DNA of 64,000 nt from Blautia coccoides (GTDB lineage Bacteria > Bacillota > Clostridia > Lachnospirales > Lachnospiraceae): positions 3,692,501-3,756,500 of the forward strand of contig NZ_CP136422.1 of assembly GCF_034355335.1 (NCBI RefSeq). The letters are read 5' to 3'. Position numbers and translations under genes: made by a program. Shown piece by piece: positions 52,521 through 61,514 of this stretch. How positions within the stretch are numbered: the stretch's first letter is position 1; each line of letters begins with the position of its first letter. The notes below the pieces were generated by a model. The model saw only the letters and a program-made list of their open reading frames with translations. It did no database searches and was not told where the DNA came from.

Positions 52521-53966
52521 TTAAAACCACTCAACTTCCCGTCTCGCCGTAAAATTAGACTCCAGATATTTCTGAACATCCCCACAGTCATAACTTCTGG
52601 CCTTTGAGGGGCAGATTTTTGCGCATCTCATACAGTTGATACACAAGCTCTCATCCACTGTGTACGTTTCTTTGTCAATAGCCGCAGCGGGACATTTCTG
52701 AACGCAGGCCTGACATCCATTACACTTTTCGGAATCCCAGAACTTTGCCACAGGCTTCATTTGCTTTGGTTCCGGCTCTGCTACTCCCGGAAGCTCTATG
52801 GGTCCATGAAACTTCTCTTCCAGACGTTTCTTCACTGTCACCGCAAACTTACGGATTTCCTGTATGTCCAATTCATCCGGGCGCCCATTTCCCAATTTTT
52901 CAGAATATATATGCGGAATAACCGGTGCAATTGCCCCGATACAGTAAAACCCTCTGTCCTCAAGGATCTTCTGCATCTGAGCCAGAGTATTGTCATAATG
53001 CCGGTTTCCGTACGCTGACATGAGAATACAGGGCGTATTCTCTCCATGCAGATTTACAAATAACGCTTCTCTCATTCTGGGCAGTTGTCCGCCGTAAACA
53101 GGGGCCGCGGCAAGCAGCAGATCCTTCTCTGTAAAACTCTGTTTTTGTTTTCTCAATTTTCTCCTGGTCAGATCCAAATACTGCGGATTCTGTGACAACA
53201 TGCCCGCCAGAATTTCTGCTGCACGTTTTGTCCCTTCTGTGGGACTGAAATAAGCCACTGTCAAAGTTTTGTTTTTCTCCATAAGATCCGGTCTCCTCTC
53301 CTTTGTACGCCTCAGAGACTGTTCCCATCTCCAGGCTTCAATTTTATTATGGTCACCGGTCAGAAGAACCCTCGGCACGCTCTTATTGTGCCAGGTCTCA
53401 GGCCGCGTAAAATGAGGATATTCCAGCAGGTTATCCTGCATGGATTCAAATTGGGCGGATTCCTCATTGCTCAAAACACCCGGTACAAAACGTGAGATGG
53501 CATCTATCATGACCATAGATGCCAGTTCTCCGCCTGTGAGCACATAATCTCCAATGGAGACATAATCCGTCACGATTTCTTCTAAAACCCGCTCATCTAT
53601 CCCTTCATAATGTCCGCAGAGAAAAATAAGCTCCTCCTCCTGGGCAAAATCCTCCACCATAGTCTGGTTAAATACCTTCCCCTGGGGAGTCAGATAAATA
53701 CACCGGGGCTTTCTGCTCTTGCCCGCTGCCAGGGATTTTTCAGCAACGGAACAATAAGCCCTGTAGACAGGCTCCGCCTGCATAACCATGCCGGCTCCTC
53801 CGCCATATGGATAGTCATCAACTCTGTTATGTTTATTATCGGAAAAATCCCGGATATTGACAGTTTCCAGCGAAATATGTTTTTCTTTCATGGCTCGGCC
53901 GATTATGCTGGTATCCAGCCCCTGCCGTACCATATCCGGAAATAGGGTCAACACATGAAAATTCAT
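52521..53966 (-). CDS. trmD: tRNA (guanine-N1)-methyltransferase TrmD fused to flavodoxin/2[4Fe-4S] ferredoxin module
   Basis: One continuous frame of 481 residues. Residues 1-228 are TrmD, which methylates G37 of tRNA to prevent frameshifting: MNFHVLTLFPDMV, DDYPYGGGAGMV near 50-61, LCGHYEGIDERV near 117-127, YVLTGGELA near 141 and YPHFTRPETW. It ends RTKERRPDL, the natural end of the family. From 229 on, MEKNKTLTVAYFSPTEGTKRAAEIL opens a flavodoxin-like domain, and the tail has two cluster motifs, CNGCQACVQKCP and CINCMRCAKICP. Met229 (ATG at 53282) has AAAGGAGAGGAG upstream, so a separate ferredoxin protein could also be made. Start 53966 follows GGAG. Confidence 0.9.
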   Translation of the reverse strand: MNFHVLTLFPDMVRQGLDTSIIGRAMKEKHISLETVNIRDFSDNKHNRVDDYPYGGGAGMVMQAEPVYRAYCSVAEKSLAAGKSRKPRCIYLTPQGKVFNQTMVEDFAQEEELIFLCGHYEGIDERVLEEIVTDYVSIGDYVLTGGELASMVMIDAISRFVPGVLSNEESAQFESMQDNLLEYPHFTRPETWHNKSVPRVLLTGDHNKIEAWRWEQSLRRTKERRPDLMEKNKTLTVAYFSPTEGTKRAAEILAGMLSQNPQYLDLTRRKLRKQKQSFTEKDLLLAAAPVYGGQLPRMREALFVNLHGENTPCILMSAYGNRHYDNTLAQMQKILEDRGFYCIGAIAPVIPHIYSEKLGNGRPDELDIQEIRKFAVTVKKRLEEKFHGPIELPGVAEPEPKQMKPVAKFWDSEKCNGCQACVQKCPAAAIDKETYTVDESLCINCMRCAKICPSKARSYDCGDVQKYLESNFTARREVEWF

Positions 53967-54071
53967 AGTATTCTCCGTTCCGCTGCCGATTGACAGCACA
54001 AATAGTAACCAATATATCAACGCAGATATTCTCAACCTGCTGTTCTGCCCGCCGCATAATCAATGGGCAGT

Positions 54072-54581
54072 CTAATCCAGAAGCCCGTCCATCAGATGTA
54101 TTTCCATCCGGTTCTCCTCAACATCAATATCCAATACACATTCATGGATCGCAGGGATTAGCACTTCTTTCCCTTCCTCTGTCTCCACAATGTAAACGTC
54201 ATTGGCTCCGGTCTCCATCACATCTTTCAGGACACCAAACTTCTCTCCGCTTTCCAGATATACGTCAAGTCCGATGAGGTCCGCAATATAATACTCATCC
54301 TCTTCCAAAGGAATGGCCTGGTCTCTGGTCACATAGAGGCTTCTGCCCTTATATTTTTCTATATCGTTGATGTTGTCAATTCCTTTGAATTTCAGTATGG
54401 CATACTGTTTGAAATATTTGACATTCTCAATCTCCAGTTTCATATAATCCCTGCCTGTATCCAGCAGTACACTGTCCAGGTCTTCAAATCTATGCACATC
54501 ATCAGTGGTGGGAAACACCTTTACCTCGCCGCGGATTCCGTGGGTGGTGGTGATCACACCTGCCTGTAACAAATCTTCCAT
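54072..54581 (-). CDS. rimM: Ribosome maturation factor RimM
   Basis: Binds the 30S head during assembly (169 residues). N-terminal beta-barrel with GVITTTHGIRGEVKVFP at 8-24; the PRC-barrel domain begins near 95 (YYIADLIGLDVYLESGEKFGVLKDVMETGANDVYIVE). It comes between khpA and trmD as usual, but 250 bases separate it from khpA. Confidence 0.95.
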   Translation of the reverse strand: MEDLLQAGVITTTHGIRGEVKVFPTTDDVHRFEDLDSVLLDTGRDYMKLEIENVKYFKQYAILKFKGIDNINDIEKYKGRSLYVTRDQAIPLEEDEYYIADLIGLDVYLESGEKFGVLKDVMETGANDVYIVETEEGKEVLIPAIHECVLDIDVEENRMEIHLMDGLLD

Positions 54582-54785
54582 AATCGAATTCCTTCCTATT
54601 ATAAATACATCACGCTATCAGAATAAAGGGTACTGACAGCCAGAATTTCGCACCGGGCACGGCCAGTTACAGCCGTATTCCTCTGTAATGAAAAAAGGGG
54701 GCTGGTGCAGTAAATTTACCGCGACAGCTCCCGCTTACACAAGACGGATATCATCCGCCGTATTCCTCGCCTGTACCGAAAATAT

Positions 54786-54817
54786 GCCTAGAGTGTGTTG
54801 ACAAACACACTCTAGGA
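54786..54817. repeat. Strong hairpin between khpA and rimM
   Basis: A perfect 13-base inverted repeat, CCTAGAGTGTGTT and AACACACTCTAGG, with a 4-base loop. On the minus strand it is followed by CATATTTT, so it may be a partial terminator inside the operon. The 250-base gap also contains GCCGTATTCCTC twice (54672-54683, 54757-54768), suggesting a small repeat-derived insertion. No gene seen there. Confidence 0.65.
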
Positions 54818-54832
54818 AGGCAGTCGGTACAG

Positions 54833-55063
54833 TTATTGTAAAATATCTACGACTACTTTTTTGTCGCTTTTGGAAGATGCAGCTTTCACTACGGTACGGA
54901 TTGCCTTGGCAATTCTTCCCTGACGTCCGATGACTTTGCCCATGTCTGCCGGAGCCACTTTCAGCTCTACCAGAACGGCATTGTCCTCTTCTGTTTCCGT
55001 TACCGCAACTTCATCCGGATAATCTACAAGAGACTTTGCAATTACTTCTACTAATTCTTTCAT
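54833..55063 (-). CDS. khpA: KH-domain RNA-binding protein KhpA
   Basis: Small RNA chaperone-like protein (76 residues), partner of KhpB in control of cell elongation and division in Gram-positives. KH core with VAPADMGKVIGRQGRIAKAIRTVVKA near 37-62, including the GxxG loop (GRQG). Follows rpsP by 21 bases. Confidence 0.95.
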   Translation of the reverse strand: MKELVEVIAKSLVDYPDEVAVTETEEDNAVLVELKVAPADMGKVIGRQGRIAKAIRTVVKAASSKSDKKVVVDILQ

Positions 55064-55084
55064 TACAAGCTACCTCCCGGAATC

Positions 55085-55330
55085 CTATTTTTCGATACCA
55101 GCTGCTTTAAAGATTTTAGAAACAACTTCTGTAGGCTGTGCACCATTAGCAAGCCATTTTTTTGCTGCCTCCTCGTCTACTTTGTAAACGCTGGGATCCT
55201 GGTTCGGATCGTATGTTCCAATCTCTTCGATGAATTTACCATCTCTCGGGGATCTGGAATCTGCAACGATGATTCTATAGAAAGGAGCCTTTTTCTGTCC
55301 CATTCTTCTTAATCTGATTTTTACTGCCAT
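55085..55330 (-). CDS. rpsP: 30S ribosomal protein S16
   Basis: Ribosomal protein of 81 residues: [42 protein letters not shown]. The start at 55330 has AGGAGGTGA upstream; an ATG three codons earlier is in the RBS region. Between ffh and khpA, in conserved order. Confidence 0.97.
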   Translation of the reverse strand: MAVKIRLRRMGQKKAPFYRIIVADSRSPRDGKFIEEIGTYDPNQDPSVYKVDEEAAKKWLANGAQPTEVVSKIFKAAGIEK

Positions 55331-55364
55331 CTCATTCACCTCCTGGTTTATTTTCTTCTATATG

Positions 55365-56711
55365 TTAAAAGGGAAGTTTGAATTTTCCTCTTTTACCACC
55401 TTTTCCGCCCATAAGTCCCGGCATCTGTTTCATCATTTTCTTGGCCTGTTCAAACTGTTTGACCAGACGGTTGACTTCCGCCATATCCACTCCTGCACCT
55501 TTTGCGATTCTCGCTTTTCTGGATGGGTTCAGGATTTCCGGATGAGAGCGTTCTCTTGGTGTCATGGACAGGATCATGGCTTCTTTTCTCGCCATATCTT
55601 TTTCATCCACCATGCTGTCTATATCTTTTATCTGACTGCCCATACCCGGTATCATGTTCAAGACACTGGATAAACCGCCCATATTCTTCATCTGGTTCAT
55701 ACTCTCCAGATAGTCGTCAAAACCGAAGGAATTCTTACGGAACTTCTGCTCCATCTCCTTGGCTTTCTCTTCATCCAGATTAGCCTGGGCTTTCTCGATC
55801 AGACTCATAACATCGCCCATTCCCAGAATACGGGATGCCATACGGTCCGGATAGAACTGTTCCAGATCCGAAAGCTTTTCACCCATACCCACAAAGAGAA
55901 TAGGTTTGCCTGTGATCGCCCTGATGGATAATGCCGCACCGCCTCTGGCGTCGCCGTCCAGTTTGGTGAGGATTACACCGTCAATGCCTACTTTATCTCC
56001 AAAGGTCTCTGCCACATTTACCGCGTCCTGACCTGTCATGGCATCTACTACCAAAACGGTCTGGTCCACTTCAATGGTTTCCTTAATGTCTGCAAGCTCC
56101 TTCATCATGTCTTCATCTATATGAAGACGGCCTGCGGTATCCAGGATCAAAACATTGAATTTTTCTTTTTTTGCATGCTCATACGCCGCTTTCGCAATAT
56201 CCACAGGTCTCTGCTTATCGCCCATGGAGAAAACCTCCACGCCCTGTTTTTCCCCGTTCACCTGTAACTGGGTGATAGCTGCCGGACGGTATATATCACA
56301 TGCTGCGAGGAGAGGTTTGCGTCCTTTTGACTTCAGCTTGCCGGCCAGCTTTGCTGTTGTGGTAGTCTTACCTGCACCCTGGAGACCGGCCATCATGATA
56401 ACCGTTATCTCACTTCCCGGCTTTAACGCCAGTTCTGCAGTTTCGCTGCCCATCAGATTGACCAGCTCTTCGTTTACAATCTTGATCACCATCTGGCCCG
56501 GATTCAGTCCTGACATGACATCAGCACCTACTGCCCGCTCCTGAACGGATTTCATAAATTGTTTTACCACCTTGAAGCTTACATCAGCTTCAAGAAGTGC
56601 CATTTTTACTTCTTTCAGCGCTGCTTTTACATCGGCTTCGGTCAGACGGCCTTTTTTTCTCAAGTTTTTAAATACATTCTGAAGTTTATCTGTTAAGCTC
56701 TCAAATGCCAT
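55365..56711 (-). CDS. ffh: Signal recognition particle protein Ffh
   Basis: GTPase that with 4.5S RNA targets nascent membrane proteins (448 residues). N domain 1-85, G domain with GLQGAGKTTTTAKLA near 107, DTAGRLHIDE near 187 and TKLDGDARGGA near 247. The M domain carries the methionine-rich signal-binding and RNA-binding helices (GMGDVMSLIEKA...MTPRERSHPEILNPSRKARIAKGAG). Ends in the KGGKRGKFKLPF tail. Confidence 0.98.
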   Translation of the reverse strand: MAFESLTDKLQNVFKNLRKKGRLTEADVKAALKEVKMALLEADVSFKVVKQFMKSVQERAVGADVMSGLNPGQMVIKIVNEELVNLMGSETAELALKPGSEITVIMMAGLQGAGKTTTTAKLAGKLKSKGRKPLLAACDIYRPAAITQLQVNGEKQGVEVFSMGDKQRPVDIAKAAYEHAKKEKFNVLILDTAGRLHIDEDMMKELADIKETIEVDQTVLVVDAMTGQDAVNVAETFGDKVGIDGVILTKLDGDARGGAALSIRAITGKPILFVGMGEKLSDLEQFYPDRMASRILGMGDVMSLIEKAQANLDEEKAKEMEQKFRKNSFGFDDYLESMNQMKNMGGLSSVLNMIPGMGSQIKDIDSMVDEKDMARKEAMILSMTPRERSHPEILNPSRKARIAKGAGVDMAEVNRLVKQFEQAKKMMKQMPGLMGGKGGKRGKFKLPF

Positions 56712-56714
56712 CTG

Positions 56715-57059
56715 CTATAACTCCTCTAATATTTCCTGGGAAATGTGTTCCACTTCTGTGACCAGTTCCTGTTTACTCATGGCTTCACAGTGTCCGGTCA
56801 ATTCCCGGATGCGGTGGATCTTTTCTTTAATGCTCACAAACTTCTCCACCAGATGCAGTTTGTCCTCGTAATCCTGCAGGATTTTGCTGCAGCGTTTCAC
56901 ATTGTCGTGAACACCCTGCCGGCTGATTCCCAAAACTTCGGCCACCTCACTCAAAGAATAGTCATTGAGCACTACATCCTCATATATTCTGCGCTGATGC
57001 TCTGTTAAAAGCTCACCGTAGAAATCGTATAATAAAGTCTGTTCTACAATTTTTTCCAC
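56715..57059 (-). CDS. ylxM: YlxM-family helix-turn-helix protein
   Basis: Small SRP-operon protein (114 residues), thought to modulate Ffh. N-terminal sigma-4-like helix-turn-helix ([41 protein letters not shown]) at 17-57. The start codon is GTG at 57059, with AAGGTGAT five bases before; the neighbouring ATGs are out of frame. Three bases before ffh. Confidence 0.93.
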   Translation of the reverse strand: MEKIVEQTLLYDFYGELLTEHQRRIYEDVVLNDYSLSEVAEVLGISRQGVHDNVKRCSKILQDYEDKLHLVEKFVSIKEKIHRIRELTGHCEAMSKQELVTEVEHISQEILEEL

Positions 57060-57076
57060 TCATCATCACCTTGTGT

Positions 57077-57105
57077 ATCATACAACATCTTTTTATCGGT
57101 GTCAA
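57077..57105 (-). promoter_or_regulatory. Promoter of the ylxM-ffh-rpsP-khpA-rimM-trmD operon
   Basis: On the minus strand: TTGACA (57105-57100), a 17-base spacer and TATGAT (57082-57077). A second TTGACA on the plus strand (57116-57121) faces the other way, forming the dyad TGTCAAG...CTTGACA. Confidence 0.75.
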
Positions 57106-57170
57106 GTATTTTTTCTTGACAGAATCAAAAATTTTTTATCTGTCATATATTTGCAAAAGCGGCGCTTTTC

Positions 57171-57938
57171 TTACCACAGTGTAAGCTGTGTAAACTCCTT
57201 CTCGCAGTTTACCTCTTCTAAAAATGAAGACAGCTGCTCACGGTCCGAAATTTTTTCCGCCAGATCATTTTTTAAAAGGAATTCATTCCCTGTTCTATGT
57301 CTTAACAATTCATGGTAATAACACGCAAGTCTTTTCGACTGGCTTCTGGCAAAGTCAATGGTATGCATGGTGCCGCTTTTCAAATCTGCCTCCACCATAA
57401 TCACTGCATTACTGATTCCACTCTGTATGCGGTCCCTCTCTACATATGTGTACTTTTTAGGCTGACTGCTGATCGGATATTCACTTACCAGACATCCTCC
57501 GCTCTGCAGGATTCTTTCTGCCAGTTTTTTATTTGTCTTTGGAACCACCTCATCAAGACCACAGGGAAGGACAGCCACACAGCATCCTCCTGCGTCCAGG
57601 CATCCCACAAATGCTTCCCTGTCACATCCAAGAGCTAAACCGTTTACAAGGTTAAATCCCCGGTTTCCGATTATCTTTCCTGCTTCCCTGGCCAATTCTG
57701 TACCAGCCGCCGAGATATCTCTTGTCCCAATTACAGCTATACTTTTTCTTCTGTTAAGAACCTCTATATTTCCTTTATAATATAAGACCGGCGGCGGGCT
57801 TTTTATTTTTTTCAGATTGACGGGATATTTATCATCGGCAGTTGTACAATATTCGATTCCTAATTTACGGCTCTGGGATGACAATATTTCAGCAGCTTCC
57901 ACCTTTTGTCTATCTTTTTCAGAAAAGTTCTGATACAT
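57171..57938 (-). CDS. Short DprA/Smf-like DNA-processing protein
   Basis: 255 residues, about 100 shorter than usual DprA. It lacks the N-terminal SAM domain and the C-terminal winged helix. The Rossmann-like core is present: SIAVIGTRDISAAGTELAR near 67, NGLALGCDREAFVGCLDAGG near 103, VLPCGLDEVVP, ERDRIQSGISNAVIMVEADLKSGTMHTIDFA near 168-200. DprA loads RecA on single-stranded DNA, but isolated short forms also occur in other settings. RBS is GGAGG. No partner gene lies next to it. Confidence 0.8.
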   Translation of the reverse strand: MYQNFSEKDRQKVEAAEILSSQSRKLGIEYCTTADDKYPVNLKKIKSPPPVLYYKGNIEVLNRRKSIAVIGTRDISAAGTELAREAGKIIGNRGFNLVNGLALGCDREAFVGCLDAGGCCVAVLPCGLDEVVPKTNKKLAERILQSGGCLVSEYPISSQPKKYTYVERDRIQSGISNAVIMVEADLKSGTMHTIDFARSQSKRLACYYHELLRHRTGNEFLLKNDLAEKISDREQLSSFLEEVNCEKEFTQLTLW

Positions 57939-57983
57939 ATAATACCTCCTATATTGCTTTTATCTATTATAAATTTGCATCAT

Positions 57984-58031
57984 GCAGAAAACAGGCATTA
58001 GCAGCGACGGACTGCTTTCTGCCTGTTTCTG
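57984..58031 (-). terminator. Probable terminator of the GPH symporter gene
   Basis: CAGAAACAGGCA pairs with TGCCTGTTTTCTG around a 22-base loop, just after the symporter stop. The T-tract is weak. Confidence 0.5.
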
Positions 58032-58053
58032 TCCATTTTCTATCTTTGAATGG

Positions 58054-59427
58054 TTATTTTCCGCTTTTTCTCTCTTCCAGTTCCTCCCGGATCTTGTCCA
58101 TCTTCTTCTGACTCAGATCATAAAACATAAGAAGCACTGCCCCCAAGATCAGAAGTCCTGCAGGAAGCCCCATGGAAATGACACGGATTCCGTGGACGAC
58201 CTGCTGCGTCGGCTCTGTGTTCGCCACATATCCAACCATGGACAACCCAAAACCGGCAATGGCGGTGCTGAACACTGCTGCTATCTTGATGGAGAGCTGG
58301 AACATGGAAAAGTACAAACCTCTGGCATTTTTTCCGGTCTTCCACTCTCCGTAATCCACAGTATCGGCATACATAGATGTGTTCACCACATTTCCCCAGG
58401 AATAACCGATATATCCGATAGAGATAAGGGCAATGATAGCCGTGACGCTGCTGCTGAATAAAACAGCCAAGATCATCCCCGCCGCAAGTATCAGATTACC
58501 TGTTATGTAGGCGTTCCGTTTGGATAAATATCTGGTCACGAGGGGTACACTGGTGGCCCCCACAAAAGCCAGAATATTGACGATCCCGAAAAACGGGGCC
58601 GCACCGTTGATATCATGCACCACATATTTGAAAAAATAGGGAAACATAGCATACATGACCAACATGCTGAGAATACGGGCCACATCTGTCAAAAACAGCA
58701 GCATCAGATTCTTGTTCTTAAAAACAAGTCCCAGCATTTCTCCCACTTTCAGGCTGTCTTTTGCCCCTGTATTCCCCGGTATACTCTGGATATCCTTTCC
58801 CTTGGAAGCCCAGGCTAAGTTTCCGTACAAAAGCACACACATGAGTCCGGCCGCAAGCGAGGCCAGGAAAAATCCCCGGGCATTCATCTCTTTTTCACCG
58901 CCCAATATGGTGATCATCGGAATCAACAGAAAACCGGCCAGACATTTTCCAAGGGCATTTCCCTGACCCCGGAAGGTAGAGAGCTGAACCCTTTCCTTCT
59001 GGTCATTGGTAAGCGATGAATTCATGGAGGTATATCCTGTATAGGCTATATTAGTGGAAATACAGAATACCGCATAGACAATACAGGCCAGAACCGCCTT
59101 TGCCGGCATGGATATGCTGTTATTCAAAAACATAAGCGCATTGGTAATAAAAATAAGAGGTGCACCGATCATCAGCCAGGACCTGTATTTCCCCCATTTC
59201 ATATGACTCTTTTCAATTACTGCGCCGATGACCGGCGGACTGCAGCTGTCAATGATCCTTCCCACCATCATCAGAGTACCCGCCGCCGCTGCCGTAATGC
59301 CTGCCACATCTGTATAAAACATGAGCAGATAAGTATTCGACATGGTAACCATAAAGATAAATCCTAAATCCGCTAGACCATAGGATACTTTCAGGTATCC
59401 TCCCAGTTTTTCTTTTCGCTCTCCCAC
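58054..59427 (-). CDS. GPH-family sugar:cation symporter (MFS)
   Basis: Membrane transporter of the glycoside-pentoside-hexuronide group (457 residues, about twelve helices). It has VSYGLADLGFIFMVTMSNTYLLMFYTDVAGI at the start, GRIIDSCSPPVIGAVIEKSHMKWGKYRSW near 55-83 (cytoplasmic loop with the charged pattern typical of MelB-like carriers) and YADTVDYGEWKTGKNARGLYFSM near 365. Start codon is GTG at 59427 with AGGAGG upstream. Sugar unknown. Divergent from a TetR-type regulator. Confidence 0.9.
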   Translation of the reverse strand: MGERKEKLGGYLKVSYGLADLGFIFMVTMSNTYLLMFYTDVAGITAAAAGTLMMVGRIIDSCSPPVIGAVIEKSHMKWGKYRSWLMIGAPLIFITNALMFLNNSISMPAKAVLACIVYAVFCISTNIAYTGYTSMNSSLTNDQKERVQLSTFRGQGNALGKCLAGFLLIPMITILGGEKEMNARGFFLASLAAGLMCVLLYGNLAWASKGKDIQSIPGNTGAKDSLKVGEMLGLVFKNKNLMLLFLTDVARILSMLVMYAMFPYFFKYVVHDINGAAPFFGIVNILAFVGATSVPLVTRYLSKRNAYITGNLILAAGMILAVLFSSSVTAIIALISIGYIGYSWGNVVNTSMYADTVDYGEWKTGKNARGLYFSMFQLSIKIAAVFSTAIAGFGLSMVGYVANTEPTQQVVHGIRVISMGLPAGLLILGAVLLMFYDLSQKKMDKIREELEERKSGK

Positions 59428-59590
59428 TTTATCCTCCTTCTCCCAACCGTTGAAAGTTACACGGCTGCTGTTCGTTTGTAGTTGTCCTATACAGCCTTAT
59501 CCTGCGCATGGCAAAGCACACCGCCAAACGCAAAAGGAACAGCGGCTCTGCCTGTTTTTCCTCCTTTCAATTTTGAATAAATTAAATTTT

Positions 59591-59680
59591 ATATAATATT
59601 CATTATATCAGGTTTCCATTGTCATGTCCACGTAATCTGTGATATTATGTAAAAAATGGATGCAGAAAAGTAACAGTTAC
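59591..59680. promoter_or_regulatory. Candidate operator region between symporter and TetR gene
   Basis: The 276-base divergent intergenic region holds two short perfect palindromes: ATATAAT-ATTC-ATTATAT (59591-59608) and GTAAC-A-GTTAC (59670-59680). Either may bind the TetR-type protein encoded next to it (inference). Confidence 0.4.
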
Positions 59681-59703
59681 GCAGAAAAATAAGGGGGGAT
59701 TAC

Positions 59704-60354
59704 ATGCAGTATGCCAACGGAATTTTGACAAAGGAATTGATTTATCAGACTGCACGCCGTCTGATGTACGAAAACGGATATAAAAAAACCACGTACCAGA
59801 TGATTGCCCAAAAAGCAGATGTCCCGGTGGGCCTGGTGAATTATCATTTTAAAAAGCAGGAACTTCTGAACAAAATATATATGGATTATCTCTATCAGAT
59901 CAAGGACTTTCTTGCAGTACAGGCCCAGGGGCTTCTTGAAAATGAGCTTCAGGCCCACATGCTCCAGTCCAATATTATGATGACACAGATTTTCCGCGAT
60001 TCCCGTATACTTTCCTTTCACCTGGAAGTCAACGAGAGCAATCTGGTCCCCCCTGAATTCCATCAGGTGGTCAGGAAAAAGCAGGTGGAAATATTGAAAT
60101 ATTTTCATGTGGATATTACACCCGAATCCTACTATTGGTGCGCAGCCGCAGAGTACGGTGCCAGACGTGAATTAATACTGCAGAACAAAGATGTGGATAT
60201 AAACAGCAGTGATTTCCAAAGGCTGCTGGACCTGCTTCCCACCATCGCTGTCCGGATTGCGGGATTAAGCCCTGCAATCATTTTGCAGAATCAAAAAAAA
60301 GCCAATGACGTGTTTACACGACTTGACTATACCCATATTCTTATGCTTCCCTGA
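59704..60354 (+). CDS. TetR/AcrR-family transcriptional regulator
   Basis: 216 residues. N-terminal TetR helix-turn-helix (ELIYQTARRLMYENGYKKTTYQMIAQKADVPVGLVNYHFKKQELL) at about 8-55, then a variable ligand-binding half. RBS is AAGGGGGGA. Divergently placed from the GPH symporter, which it probably controls. The inducer cannot be read from the sequence. Confidence 0.9.
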   Translation: MQYANGILTKELIYQTARRLMYENGYKKTTYQMIAQKADVPVGLVNYHFKKQELLNKIYMDYLYQIKDFLAVQAQGLLENELQAHMLQSNIMMTQIFRDSRILSFHLEVNESNLVPPEFHQVVRKKQVEILKYFHVDITPESYYWCAAAEYGARRELILQNKDVDINSSDFQRLLDLLPTIAVRIAGLSPAIILQNQKKANDVFTRLDYTHILMLP

Positions 60355-60438
60355 CAAAGATTTTCCTGAAAAGTGAGTAAAGGCTTTCCTAAAAAGTGGA
60401 AATATCCTATTACATAGATAAACGTTTGCCGGAAGTAC

Positions 60439-60486
60439 AACGAGGGTACTGTGCAGCCTAATAGCTTCACAGTGCCCTCGTTTTTG
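60439..60486 (+). terminator. Terminator after the TetR gene
   Basis: A 15-bp stem, AACGAGGGTACTGTG with CACAGTGCCCTCGTT (one mismatch), followed by TTTTT. It lies about 85 bases after the stop. The rest of 60355-60674 shows no gene. Confidence 0.88.
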
Positions 60487-60674
60487 AGATATTTTATATT
60501 TTCTTTTCCATTGCCTATATGATATACCATTTTTCTCCTGCCTGCAAGCAAAAACGTATAATATTTTCCATTTCCTGTCTCCGGCGCTGCTTTTCACAGT
60601 ATACTGAAAGTGTAGTTTTTGAACAGTAACCCTCCTGCCGCATTTCATCCATGCTTTAGCTGAAGAAACATGCA

Positions 60675-61514
60675 TTATTTTTCCGTTCCTGCCTCCGGCA
60701 GTGTTTCATCCATGCTTCCGCTCCGGAAACCTTCCATATCCAAAGTAATATAAGAAAATCCTGTCTGTTTCAGACGCTCTGTTATCTCCTGCCTTTTTTC
60801 TATAAAAGAGGAAAAGTCAGATACTGGAATCTCAATTCTTGCAATGTTTTCATGAAGACGCAGTCTTACCACCGGAAATCCGGCCTGTTTTAAATATGTT
60901 TCTCCGGCCTCGATCTTTCTGAGAATATCTGTCTGTAAGTCTGCTCCATAGGGAAGACGTGTGGCAAGGCAGGGCGCTGCCGGGCGGTTCGCCACAGAGA
61001 TTCCCAGCTTTTCTGCCAGGCTTCTCACCTCCTGTTTTGTAAGGCCGGCTTCGGCAAGAGGACTTTTCACCCCCATCTCCCGCACAGCCCTAAGCCCCGG
61101 ACGATATACATGCAGGTCATCCTCATTGGTTCCCTCCAGAACCTCACCCGCACAAATCTCCCCGGCAAAATCCATGAGCTTTTCAAACAGCAGCTTCTTG
61201 CACCGATAGCACCTGTCCACCGGATTATGCCTGATGCCTGAATCCTCCAGTTCATTGATAAATATTACTTTGTGTATGGCTCCCATCTCCTTTGCCACCC
61301 TTTTTGCGATCTCCAGGTCGCAGGATGGATGCAGTACCGTATCAAAAGTTACGGCATATATCTTAATATCTTCTTTTGCACATTCCACAGCCAGTTTCAA
61401 AAGGAGACTGCTGTCCGTACCGCCGGAAAAAGCAATACAGGCATCCCGGCTGGTGTATTGTTTCATAATGGAAAACAATTTTTCTTCTTTCTCTGTAAAG
61501 TCACGCTTCATCAT
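60675..61514 (-). CDS. larE: LarE, pyridinium dicarboxylate sulfur transferase
   Basis: Second enzyme of nickel-pincer cofactor synthesis; it adds sulfur to the pyridinium carboxylates made by LarB (279 residues). PP-loop ATP motif AFSGGTDSSLLLKL near 29. The sulfur-donor Cys182 lies in APCLATRLPYG. Two further cysteines in DRCYRCKKL (Cys102, Cys105) suggest the cluster-binding type of LarE rather than the single-cysteine sacrificial one. The start ATG at 61514 overlaps the larC stop by one base (TGATG); GTG at 61520 and ATG at 61511 are alternatives. LarB is not in the window. Confidence 0.92.
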   Translation of the reverse strand: MMKRDFTEKEEKLFSIMKQYTSRDACIAFSGGTDSSLLLKLAVECAKEDIKIYAVTFDTVLHPSCDLEIAKRVAKEMGAIHKVIFINELEDSGIRHNPVDRCYRCKKLLFEKLMDFAGEICAGEVLEGTNEDDLHVYRPGLRAVREMGVKSPLAEAGLTKQEVRSLAEKLGISVANRPAAPCLATRLPYGADLQTDILRKIEAGETYLKQAGFPVVRLRLHENIARIEIPVSDFSSFIEKRQEITERLKQTGFSYITLDMEGFRSGSMDETLPEAGTEK

